A DNA stretch of 64,000 nt. It comes from CAILKP01 sp038231815 (GTDB lineage: Bacteria; Planctomycetota; Phycisphaerae; Phycisphaerales; UBA1924). Location: positions 8,945-72,944 of the forward strand of contig JBBRKQ010000006.1 in NCBI GenBank assembly GCA_038231815.1, given 5' to 3'. A program made the position numbers and the translations under genes. A model generated the notes under the pieces. The model ran no database searches, had not been told where the DNA came from, and saw only the letters and a program-made list of their open reading frames with translations. Below are positions 26,278 through 34,151 of this stretch, one piece after another (the first letter of the stretch is position 1; the number at the start of each line of letters is the position of its first letter).

Positions 26278-28743
26278 TTGTCAACGTCCCCTGCCGTACT
26301 GCCACCCATCTCCCGCCGGGCTGATCGCCAGCGATGGTCGATCGTAACCTGCGGGCTCGTTGTTTTGGTATTTCTGGGTCTCTCCACGCTTGGCTTGGTA
26401 CCGGGAGTCTCCGGGTTAGTCGGCCTCGCTGCCGCAGTGTTCTCACTGCTCGCCGGGGGAGGACTGGCTGCCGCCTATCTGGCATCTGGCGCGGGCCTAG
26501 GCCTGCTGGTAACTTGGCCGCTGCGCCGCAGCACGCTCGCCACTGGCCGCAGTCCGCGGCCAGTGCTTTTAGTTTGCATCGGCTGTGCCGCACAACTTTG
26601 GCTGGCACATATCGCTGGGTGGCTGGGGCTATTTGCCTTCGGGCCTCTCGCCGCTATTGGCATTCTTGTGCCAGGCTGGGTTGCCCTGGCCTGGCGATTG
26701 ATTGTGCTGGTACGCGGTCAGGAACGGGCGGCGGCACTTCACCCGCTGTGGATGCTGGCCGCCGCGCCGCTGGCAGTGGCACTGGTGGCGGCGGCAAGTC
26801 CGCCGGGCTGGCTGTGGGGCAGTGAGTTTGGCGGGTTTGATTCTCTTTCGTACCACTTGCCGGTGGCTCTTGAGTGGGCATCAGCCGGTAAAGTCACGCC
26901 GCTGCTGCACAATGTCTATTCGTTCCTGCCATCGTACGTCGAAGCAGCATACACCCAAGTGCACGTGGCATTGGGTGGTGGCAAGCCGGCGGAAGGGGCA
27001 GACGGTTTGCGGACGGGACTGTTTGCCTTTGAGGGTGCCGGATTGATCGCCTGTCAGTATCTGTCAGTCGGATATCTTGTATTGGCAGCCGGTGCCACGG
27101 CGGGTGTGGTTGCACCACTGGCCCAAGAAACCGCGGGCGCCGCCAAGACGACGGCCGATGGGATGGTCGGAAAAATCGCAGGGGTAGCGGCGGGCGCTGT
27201 AGTGCTGTGCGTGCCATGGAGCGTGGTGGTTGGATCGCTCGCGTACAACGAAACGGCCGTGATGATGTGCCTTGCCGCCGCGATGCTGGCAGCGTTGGAC
27301 CGCGGGCTGAGCGTACAGGCACGCGGCACACTGTGCGGCGTGCTGGTGGGTGTGGCCTGCGGCAGCAAGCCAACAGCAATGTTCTTGGCTGGGCCAGTCG
27401 TGGCACTGCTGCTGGCTGTGCGTGTACCGCGCCGAGATTGGCTGAAGCTGTCGATGTGGGGTGTGATCGCGGGCACGGTGGCCTTCCTCCCCCCACTGGT
27501 GCGAAACGCGATTGCCTCTCACGGGAACCCGATTTTCCCGGCTGCGACTGGGCTGTTTGGGCTGGGACACTGGACGGCAGAACAGGCCGCGGTCTTCGCG
27601 GCATCGCACAAAGAAAGTGCACCGCTGATGGAGCGGCTCGGCATGCTGCTGGGCACGGTCTCAGGGGGCGATGGTCAGCCACGGGGTATGCTGCACCGGC
27701 AATTCTCAATTCTGTGGCCATTGGCAGCGGTGTGCGCCGTGCTTGCAATGCGGCAGCGTGCACTCCGCGGCGCTGTGCTGGCGCTGGTGGGCGGGGTGGC
27801 AGCGGCGATGGTGTGGTGGCTGGTGGCCTCGCACTGCCAGTCCCGGTTTTTAGTACCACTCGTGCCAGTGTGCGGCGTGCTTGTTGGGCTGGGGCTCTTG
27901 GGCCTGACAGTCAGCCGCGTGGGCACCAAGGGTTCACCCGCGAGTGATGGTTCTCAAGAGCCCGATGACCGCACCTTGTGGAACATCCCGGCTCTCTCGC
28001 GGCTTGGCGGCCTAGTTATCCTGGCTGGAATTGGCTTGATGGGCACATTGTGCGTGACAATGTTCCTGTCCGAACGCACGCAGGAAATAGCCCCCGGGCA
28101 CAGCGTGGGCATGCCAAACGCCTGGCTGCTGCGGGGTGTTTCTGGCATGACCGGCGCAAGCGAGCAGGCCGAACTGCAGGCGTTAGATGCGGGGCTTTTG
28201 ACCGAAACACCATCGCAAATAGGTGGTGAATCGCAGGCGAGCAATGATCCGGAAACCCGCCGCGAGGACCTGGTCGCAACCCTAAACGTGCCGCAGTACG
28301 TCAACCTCTTGGTACCCGACGGGCAGAAGGTGTACCTGCTGGGAGACTCAACACCGCTGTACATGCCCGGCAAATTGGCTCGAGGCGAGCTGGTGTATCA
28401 CGTGACCTGGGAACGCTCGCCACTGGGCGATCTAATCCGCTCTCTGGGCGATGACCCCGAGGCGTGGACCCGCCAGTTGCGAGCAAGTAATGTGAAATGG
28501 GTAGTGCTCAACCTCTCAGAACTTGCGAGATTGCAAGCCAGCGGATATTACGACAAGGCAATTACTCCCGAGCGCGTACGGCAGTGGCTCGAATTGTGGG
28601 CGGACCCGGTTCACGGCGGTCAGGGCTCAGCACAGATTCTGTTCAAGCTGCGAGCACCACCAGCATCGCCCACCACACCTGCTAAAAAACCAGGAGCGCA
28701 GCAGGCCGGTAAGTCTTCGGCCGCCGCCGGGGGGCGGCTGTGA
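26278..28743 (+). CDS. GT39/ArnT-like membrane glycosyltransferase
   Basis: This is an 821-residue polytopic membrane protein with about a dozen hydrophobic segments. FGGFDSLSYHLPVALEW follows an early helix. It resembles the first extracytoplasmic loop of PMT/ArnT-type transferases, where an acidic residue binds the lipid-linked sugar. YNETAVMMCLAAAM and GSKPTAMF are further family-like helices. The C-terminal part is a soluble domain. These enzymes move a sugar from a polyprenyl carrier to lipid or protein at the outer face of the membrane; the acceptor is unknown. The start is TTG 26278, the only common start codon after the upstream stop at 26230. It is coupled to the next gene by GTGA. 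Confidence 0.7.
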   Translation: MSTSPAVLPPISRRADRQRWSIVTCGLVVLVFLGLSTLGLVPGVSGLVGLAAAVFSLLAGGGLAAAYLASGAGLGLLVTWPLRRSTLATGRSPRPVLLVCIGCAAQLWLAHIAGWLGLFAFGPLAAIGILVPGWVALAWRLIVLVRGQERAAALHPLWMLAAAPLAVALVAAASPPGWLWGSEFGGFDSLSYHLPVALEWASAGKVTPLLHNVYSFLPSYVEAAYTQVHVALGGGKPAEGADGLRTGLFAFEGAGLIACQYLSVGYLVLAAGATAGVVAPLAQETAGAAKTTADGMVGKIAGVAAGAVVLCVPWSVVVGSLAYNETAVMMCLAAAMLAALDRGLSVQARGTLCGVLVGVACGSKPTAMFLAGPVVALLLAVRVPRRDWLKLSMWGVIAGTVAFLPPLVRNAIASHGNPIFPAATGLFGLGHWTAEQAAVFAASHKESAPLMERLGMLLGTVSGGDGQPRGMLHRQFSILWPLAAVCAVLAMRQRALRGAVLALVGGVAAAMVWWLVASHCQSRFLVPLVPVCGVLVGLGLLGLTVSRVGTKGSPASDGSQEPDDRTLWNIPALSRLGGLVILAGIGLMGTLCVTMFLSERTQEIAPGHSVGMPNAWLLRGVSGMTGASEQAELQALDAGLLTETPSQIGGESQASNDPETRREDLVATLNVPQYVNLLVPDGQKVYLLGDSTPLYMPGKLARGELVYHVTWERSPLGDLIRSLGDDPEAWTRQLRASNVKWVVLNLSELARLQASGYYDKAITPERVRQWLELWADPVHGGQGSAQILFKLRAPPASPTTPAKKPGAQQAGKSSAAAGGRL

Positions 28744-29816
28744 TTGAACTCAAACCCTCCGGATTGGTCACACCAGTCAGCAATGACGCGACATTCGATC
28801 CGCCGGTTCCCGCACGTTCCGCGGCAAGTTCGGCGCTCCGGATTGGCTTGCAGTTGGGCGGCTTTGCGCTCTCACTGGGTGCGCTGTACTGGTGTTTTCG
28901 TACCGCCACCAGTGACCCGAAGCTTCAAGAAAACTGGCCAAAGCTACTGCAGTTGCCCTGGTGGCTGATGGTGGCGCTGCCGCTGGTCTCGGCCGTAACA
29001 GTCGTGCTGAGCGGACTGGTATTTGCAACTGTGATTTCTCCGGTGCGGAAACTATCTAAGCTCGATTTAGTCAGCGTCAACGGCGTGTGCACGCTGCTGG
29101 GATACTTTCCGTTCAAGCTCAGCCTGTTCTTCCGCGTGTTCTGGCACAACCGCAAAGATCGAATCGACCTGCTCACCATCGGCGGCTGGTTCGGTGCAGT
29201 GGCAGCGGTAATTCTCGCATCGCTTGCCGCGGCGGTTGTGGCGGCCCTGGCGGCGGCACACCGGCCACTGCTGTTTGTCTCGATCGCCGCGGTGGCATTG
29301 GTGGTCTTTGGCGGGATGTTGCTTCCCGCCGCTGGCCTCGCAAGGGCCATGTCTGGCTGGCTGCGGGCCAAACTTTCACCAGCGCTCGGCGACAAGCTCT
29401 TGAAGCTGACTACCGGACTGGACATGCTGCGCGACCGGCGAATGCTGCTGACGGCCATGGGGCTGCGCGGGCTGGACCTTGCGGCACAAGCGGTGCGGTT
29501 TATTCTGGCCTCACAGGCCGCCGCAATGGCGGGCCTGCTTGATGTGCCGCTGGAGCCATCCCAGGCGGCCATCGCCGGGAGCTTGTACTTCCTGCTGCAG
29601 GTGCTGGCGCCGGCTGGCGTTGCGGGGGTTCGTGAAGCCTTGACTGTGGCGGTGCTCAGCACAATCTCTGGTGGGCTGCGGGCAGAGCAGATCACTGCTG
29701 TGGTGCTGGTGGTTTCGGCTTCGGAGCTCGTCGGCAACGTCCTAGTAGGTGTTCCGGCAGCGCTGCGCCTGTGGTGGAGGGCGGGGAAGCTACCCGCGCC
29801 GATTACGGCGAACTAG
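28740..29816 (+). CDS. AglD/MprF-like (UPF0104) membrane protein
   Basis: This is a 358-residue integral membrane protein with about eight helices and a LGYFPFKLSLFFRVFW segment. It is of the lysylphosphatidylglycerol-synthase membrane-domain type that includes AglD-like and flippase-like proteins. GTG 28740 overlaps the upstream glycosyltransferase stop, so the two are one translational unit. Together they suggest a step in transfer or flipping of a lipid-linked sugar. The exact substrate cannot be read from sequence. Confidence 0.75.
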   Translation: MIELKPSGLVTPVSNDATFDPPVPARSAASSALRIGLQLGGFALSLGALYWCFRTATSDPKLQENWPKLLQLPWWLMVALPLVSAVTVVLSGLVFATVISPVRKLSKLDLVSVNGVCTLLGYFPFKLSLFFRVFWHNRKDRIDLLTIGGWFGAVAAVILASLAAAVVAALAAAHRPLLFVSIAAVALVVFGGMLLPAAGLARAMSGWLRAKLSPALGDKLLKLTTGLDMLRDRRMLLTAMGLRGLDLAAQAVRFILASQAAAMAGLLDVPLEPSQAAIAGSLYFLLQVLAPAGVAGVREALTVAVLSTISGGLRAEQITAVVLVVSASELVGNVLVGVPAALRLWWRAGKLPAPITAN

Positions 29817-29850
29817 GCTCCGCCCCAGACAGAACGGCTGGCGCAAAACA

Positions 29851-29872
29851 AACCCCGCAATGAGCGGGGGTT
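29851..29872. terminator. hairpin between convergent genes
   Basis: AACCCCGC and GCGGGGGTT form a GC-rich stem around AATGA, between the ends of the flippase-like gene and trxA. The U-tract is short on both strands, so it is a possible bidirectional terminator of moderate strength. Confidence 0.55.
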
Positions 29873-29921
29873 GGCTTTGCATATTCATTTGCGAACTAGG
29901 AACATTGCCCCGATTTGGGCG

Positions 29922-30254
29922 TTACTTGATGGCGTTCTGAATCGCCGCGGCGATTGCGTCCTCAGGCTGCGCACCCTGAAGCCGGCCGACGATTTTGCCA
30001 CCCTTAAAGATGATCATGGTTGGGATAGCCATGATGCCCAACGTGCCAGCCTGCTCGCTGTGCTTGTCGATATCGAGCTTGCCGATCTTGGCCTGCCCAA
30101 CAAAGCGGTCAGCCAGTTTCTCGATGGTGGGCCCTAGTTTGACGCAGGGGCCGCACCAGGGGGCCCAGAAGTCAACCAGTACTGGCTTGTCGCTATTGAG
30201 CACTTCGGTCTGGAAGTTCGCGTCGGTCAGTTCAACAACATTTGCGTTTGCCAT
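29922..30254 (-). CDS. trxA: thioredoxin
   Basis: This is a 110-residue classical thioredoxin. The active site WCGPC lies in VDFWAPWCGPC (about residues 30-36), and the cis-Pro is in IMAIPTMIIF. It is a cytoplasmic disulfide reductase served by thioredoxin reductase, which is not in the window. ATG 30254 is preceded by AAGGA at a normal distance. It is divergent from the LOG gene. Confidence 0.96.
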   Translation of the reverse strand: MANANVVELTDANFQTEVLNSDKPVLVDFWAPWCGPCVKLGPTIEKLADRFVGQAKIGKLDIDKHSEQAGTLGIMAIPTMIIFKGGKIVGRLQGAQPEDAIAAAIQNAIK

Positions 30255-30400
30255 GGTTTAATCCTTTCGATTCCCGTCTAACTATCCTACGCCCGACTGC
30301 GGTCGCCGGTTCGTTCGGTTGTTTCGGCTGCCAGAATCAACCTGGCCAGCTTCACGGTCCAAGTTCGTGAGTGACAGCATACGCGGTATCCTGTCGGCCC

Positions 30401-31246
30401 ATGGAAGGAAATAGCAAGAACCAAGCACTGACCCCGACCGAGAAAGCTGAAATCAAGGGAGACCCACTGCCGCCACCGGCCAAGGGCGAACCATGGGGCA
30501 AGGCCGCGCTGCATCCGGCGGAAGAACTCTTTCTTGAAGGTCCCCGCTCACGCCTAGAAGAGTTTGTCCGTGTCCTTCGCGTCGGGATCGAGTTCATTCA
30601 CGGCTTTCGCTCGCTGCACTTCGTCGGCCCGTGCGTGACGGTGTTTGGCTCGGCCCGGTTTGGCGAGGAGCATGTGTACTACAAACTGGCCAGGGCGACC
30701 GGTGCTGCGATTGCCCGGCGAGGCTTCACCGTGATGACTGGCGGCGGCCCCGGCATCATGGAGGCGGCCAATCGCGGGGCCAAGGATGTCGCTGGCAAGT
30801 CCATCGGTTGCAATATCGAGCTCCCACAGGAGCAGGCCGCCAACCCCTATGTAGACAGGTTCGTAGAGTTTCGGTACTTCTTCATCCGCAAGGTGATGCT
30901 CGTGAAGTACTCCTACGGGTTTGTAATCCTGCCGGGCGGGTTTGGCACGCTTGATGAAATGTTCGAAGTGCTGACGCTGATCCAGACCGGCAAGGTCAAG
31001 AACTTCCCAGTCGTGCTGATGGGCACCGCGTACTGGCGGCCGCTCTTGGAATTTGTGCGCGACACAATGACCAAAGGCGGCACGATTGCCGCCACGGACT
31101 TTGATCTGATTTTCGTGACCGATGACCCAGAACTTGCCGCAGCGCACGTTGAAAAGGGTGCTACGACGGGAAGTTTCGGGCTCCGCCGTCGGGCTGCGGA
31201 TGCCAAGCCTCGGACATTCTGGCTGTTCGGCGAGCGCGGGCTATGA
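30401..31246 (+). CDS. LOG family protein (nucleotide 5'-monophosphate phosphoribohydrolase)
   Basis: This is a 281-residue protein with a Rossmann-like fold of the LOG/TIGR00730 family. Both signature blocks are present: GGGPGIMEAANRG and LPGGFGTLDEMFE (PGGxGTxxE). Characterised members release free base or ribose 5-phosphate from cytokinin or other nucleotides. An N-terminal extension of about 65 residues precedes the domain. ATG 30401 has no ribosome binding site, but a TATCCT hexamer ends 8 bases upstream, so the message may be leaderless. GTG 30371 is the alternative start. Confidence 0.85.
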   Translation: MEGNSKNQALTPTEKAEIKGDPLPPPAKGEPWGKAALHPAEELFLEGPRSRLEEFVRVLRVGIEFIHGFRSLHFVGPCVTVFGSARFGEEHVYYKLARATGAAIARRGFTVMTGGGPGIMEAANRGAKDVAGKSIGCNIELPQEQAANPYVDRFVEFRYFFIRKVMLVKYSYGFVILPGGFGTLDEMFEVLTLIQTGKVKNFPVVLMGTAYWRPLLEFVRDTMTKGGTIAATDFDLIFVTDDPELAAAHVEKGATTGSFGLRRRAADAKPRTFWLFGERGL

Positions 31247-31290
31247 AAAGGCCTGAGCTACCAAACGGCAGGCCGAAGCGCGGACAGGCG

Positions 31291-32397
31291 TTACTTGCCT
31301 TCCTTGGCCTTGCGCTCCTTTTCAAGCCGTTCCTTTTCTAAGCGTTCCTTCTCCAGCCGCTCTTTCTCCAAGCGCTCCTTCTCCTTGGCCTTTGCCTCTT
31401 TCTCGGCATCAGTCTCCTTTGAGGGATCTTTCTTGGCATCACCACCTGGAGCATTCGGGTCCGACGGCTTGGCCGGTGACTTTCCATCTGGACCGGGAGT
31501 GCCGGGCGCTAGTGAGCCCGGACGAATCGGAGCCTTGGCTGCCGGTGCCCCTTCGCCCTTGGGGTTGCCGGTATCAATATCCTGATCGCGGAGGTGACGC
31601 ACCATGTCGCGGCTGAACTTGCCCATGCGGCCGCGCTGCTCCGGCGAGCTCACCTTCTGACCGCGATCCTGAATCAGTTTCATCAGCGGCCCGGTGTTGG
31701 CTGATGACATCGGCCCGGGCTCAGGTGCTCGCTCAACATCGCGCTTTGCCTGCTTGCGGGCATCGGCAATTCGCTCGGAATCAGGCTTGTCACGGGTTAT
31801 GCCAGCGGTGTCTTCCATCAGTTTGCTGAACTCGAGAAACGCTGTATCCAGGTACGCTTCACGGTCCTTTACTGGAATCTCTTTGTACTGCACGGCGTAG
31901 TCGTCCCACAGGTCTACGGTGAGCTTTTCCATGTTTTCACGGGCCTGCTCAAGCGCCGTGCGTGACAGGCCCGCCGCGAAGGCCGCGAGCACGGCAGAGT
32001 CACCGCCGTCCATGATCTTAAATCGCTCGATGAGTTGCTTCATCAACCGAACGCGGTCATTGAGCGGGAGCTTGTTGAAGTCCGCAGTCAGCAGGGTGTA
32101 GTCAAGCACATCGTCAAGATCATCCATCAGGTAGTTAGGAGCATGCCTGGGGCGTAGTGCAAGAAACGCCCCGATTGCCACACACAGCAGCAGCACCACC
32201 AGCGACACCTTCGCCCCGCGCCGGAAACCGGGGCGCTGCCAGTTGTCCTTCCACCCGTCAACAACCTTATCGCCAAGGCGGTTGATGCGAGTACGAAGAG
32301 ATGGCCCACGTCGCCGGCCAGAAATCAGCGGACCAAAGTCCTCCGGCCGGATGAGGCCGCCAGAGGGCATGTTCATGGGAGTGGATTCAGTGTCCAT
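31291..32397 (-). CDS. membrane protein with a (LEKER)n tail, unknown function
   Basis: This is a 368-residue protein. A basic cytoplasmic N terminus leads to one membrane helix (KVSLVVLLLCVAIGAFLAL, about 64-82), then a charged helical domain (about 90-260), a Pro/Gly-rich linker and a highly charged C terminus with five LEKER/KEKER repeats, likely a single long helix. I do not recognise a family. It lies downstream of the prepilin-like gene on the same strand, 148 bases apart. The coding potential is clear from length and composition; the function is unknown. Confidence 0.7.
   Translation of the reverse strand: MDTESTPMNMPSGGLIRPEDFGPLISGRRRGPSLRTRINRLGDKVVDGWKDNWQRPGFRRGAKVSLVVLLLCVAIGAFLALRPRHAPNYLMDDLDDVLDYTLLTADFNKLPLNDRVRLMKQLIERFKIMDGGDSAVLAAFAAGLSRTALEQARENMEKLTVDLWDDYAVQYKEIPVKDREAYLDTAFLEFSKLMEDTAGITRDKPDSERIADARKQAKRDVERAPEPGPMSSANTGPLMKLIQDRGQKVSSPEQRGRMGKFSRDMVRHLRDQDIDTGNPKGEGAPAAKAPIRPGSLAPGTPGPDGKSPAKPSDPNAPGGDAKKDPSKETDAEKEAKAKEKERLEKERLEKERLEKERLEKERKAKEGK
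31312..31386 (-). repeat. 15-base tandem repeat encoding (LEKER)n
   Basis: Five imperfect 15-base units encode the peptide KEKER-LEKER-LEKER-LEKER-LEKER near the C terminus of the membrane protein. Unit sequences differ at synonymous positions, which argues for selection on the peptide. Confidence 0.85.
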
Positions 32398-32545
32398 TGT
32401 CGTGTCGCTTTGGGAGTCTTAGGTTCGGGTGGACGTAAACAATACTGGGGCCGTTTTAACTCAAGATACCAGATTACCCTTTGATATCGACCGTTTCAGC
32501 ACCTGCAACAATTGCGCTTCGATGCGGCCTTTGCTGCAACGGCAA

Positions 32546-33196
32546 TCAGGGTGGCGCAAGCGGAGGCTGCGTGACACCGGTGGCCGGGTCAACCAAAAGC
32601 CACTCTACATGGCCGTCGCTGTATAGGGCGTTCTGGTTGTACTGCGCGCCGCCTTTGTGCCAAGGCTTAGAGTCAGCCAAGAGCGGAAAATCATACTTGG
32701 TTTCGTAGTAACGCGAAACTGTGCGCTGCGGGAACCGGTCACGCGGGTTGAACAACTCGCGGGCGATCATCAGCACGCCGGCCCAATACTCGTAACTGAT
32801 TCCGACGCTGCGGCCAGCATCCTGATCAATATCCGAAGGGCAGAAGTACGGGTCAACCGGAGTGTACTTCGATTCCGGATCATCAGGGTTCTGCCGCTTG
32901 GGCACAGGAGCATCCAAATAGGCCGTCAGCACATCAAGCATCGATGAATCATTTGAGTTCGGAAAAGTTGACGAATAAAAAGGCAGCACCCGAGGCAGCA
33001 GATCTTTGTAGTCCCGCTTGTATCCCTCAAAGGCAGGGCCGAACGATCGCAAGTTGGCCAGACACTTAACCCGCTGCGCCGTCTGGCGAACTTTGCCCAG
33101 CGAGGGCAGCAAAATGCCTGCGAGCATGCTGATGATGGTGATGACCACCAGAAGTTCAATGAGTGTAAAGCCGGGCTTGTGGGGCCGTGGAACCAT
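32546..33196 (-). CDS. prepilin-type N-methylation protein (planctomycete type)
   Basis: This is a 216-residue pseudopilin-like protein. The N terminus has the prepilin peptidase site GFTLIELLVVITIISMLAG. The tail includes NALYSDGHVEWLL, like the H-x9-DG tails of the abundant planctomycete DUF1559-type proteins. It would be cleaved by a prepilin peptidase and placed in the inner membrane or exported; its exact role is unknown. The open frame reaches 33406, but ATG 33196 gives the expected short basic leader MVPRPHKPG. No other pilus genes are adjacent; a secretin gene lies 27 kb away. Confidence 0.85.
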   Translation of the reverse strand: MVPRPHKPGFTLIELLVVITIISMLAGILLPSLGKVRQTAQRVKCLANLRSFGPAFEGYKRDYKDLLPRVLPFYSSTFPNSNDSSMLDVLTAYLDAPVPKRQNPDDPESKYTPVDPYFCPSDIDQDAGRSVGISYEYWAGVLMIARELFNPRDRFPQRTVSRYYETKYDFPLLADSKPWHKGGAQYNQNALYSDGHVEWLLVDPATGVTQPPLAPP

Positions 33197-33369
33197 GATG
33201 CCAGAGTTTATGGGAACCCCGGGTCCAGCGTTGCGTGAATATGCCTGAGTGTTTGAAAGTTTTGAAGTGAGCCCGCGCGGCGGAGCGCGATCGGGCAAAA
33301 TGACAGCTTCGAGCGCTGCCAAACGCCATTTCTGTACCCACCCCGCAGGCCGACAGCCGCCGGGAAACG

Positions 33370-33376
33370 TATAAAT
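33370..33376 (+). promoter_or_regulatory. TATAAAT -10-like element
   Basis: TATAAAT lies only 4 bases before GTG 33381 and 13 before ATG 33390. If it is the -10 box, transcription begins at or next to the start codon, so the message would be leaderless. No clear -35 box was seen. Confidence 0.4.
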
Positions 33377-33380
33377 ACCC

Positions 33381-34061
33381 GTGACTGACATGCTTTGTGC
33401 GCTCAATTTGGTATTCCAGACCGCTTTGCCAGCCCAAATCGGCGGTCCGGACCCGGTTCTCCCCTCCCTCCCGGACCCGCCGATGGTGGAGCACTACCTG
33501 CTCGAGGCACCATGGCTGGTGATGACCTTGCTTGTGGTAATCGGGATTCTGGGGTGCGGCTATCTCCGCAAATCAGGCAAAGACTTGGCAGGCGTCACGG
33601 TCTTGGGTGCTGGCCTTCTGCTGGCCGGACTGTTATTTGCCATCGCCCGAACCAATACAACCACCCGAGAGGCCCTTGCAGAGCAAGGATCGAAGCTGAT
33701 CACCGCGGCAGCCACCGGCGACTCGGCAACCGTTGACGGTCTGGTGTCAGCAAACGTGAGCGTGATGGTGCTGGGCTCACCCTACAGGACCGATAAGCAG
33801 CAACTGCTGAACTTTGTGACGCAGGACATGCTCGGCCGGTTCAAGCTTCGAGAACATTCAAGCTCTCTTCGCGGAGCGGTCTTGGACGGGGTGAACGTGG
33901 CCAGAACCCAGCACAAGGTTCGGGTGGTGCCAGAGTTCACAGGCTTTCCAAACGGAAGCGTGTGGGTACTGCACTGGCGGCAAAGCAGCAGCGGCCAGTG
34001 GCAAGTGGTACAGATTGAGGCCCAGCATATTGAAGGCGTGGGCGGGGGAATGAGGTTTTAA
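33381..34061 (+). CDS. small membrane protein of unknown function
   Basis: This is a 226-residue protein with two membrane segments (WLVMTLLVVIGILGCGYL and VTVLGAGLLLAGLLFAIA). A C-terminal soluble domain of about 130 residues follows. It looks like an NTF2-like or SnoaL-like fold: an alpha start and then long beta strands ending in GSVWVLHWRQSSSGQWQVV. The fold is a guess from pattern. Start is GTG 33381 or ATG 33390. It is divergent from the prepilin-like gene and convergent with polA. Confidence 0.65.
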   Translation: MTDMLCALNLVFQTALPAQIGGPDPVLPSLPDPPMVEHYLLEAPWLVMTLLVVIGILGCGYLRKSGKDLAGVTVLGAGLLLAGLLFAIARTNTTTREALAEQGSKLITAAATGDSATVDGLVSANVSVMVLGSPYRTDKQQLLNFVTQDMLGRFKLREHSSSLRGAVLDGVNVARTQHKVRVVPEFTGFPNGSVWVLHWRQSSSGQWQVVQIEAQHIEGVGGGMRF

Positions 34062-34151
34062 CAAGCGGCCCGGCCAGAGAGCTGCCGCCCGAAAAGAATG
34101 GTCAAATCTCCCCGGGGGCAAAGCGAAGACAGTCACATCAACGATCGAGCT

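Noticed and set aside
26894..27859. 321-codon minus-strand frame
   Set aside because: It is antisense to the membrane glycosyltransferase; composition is Arg/Pro/Ser-rich as expected of a shadow frame.
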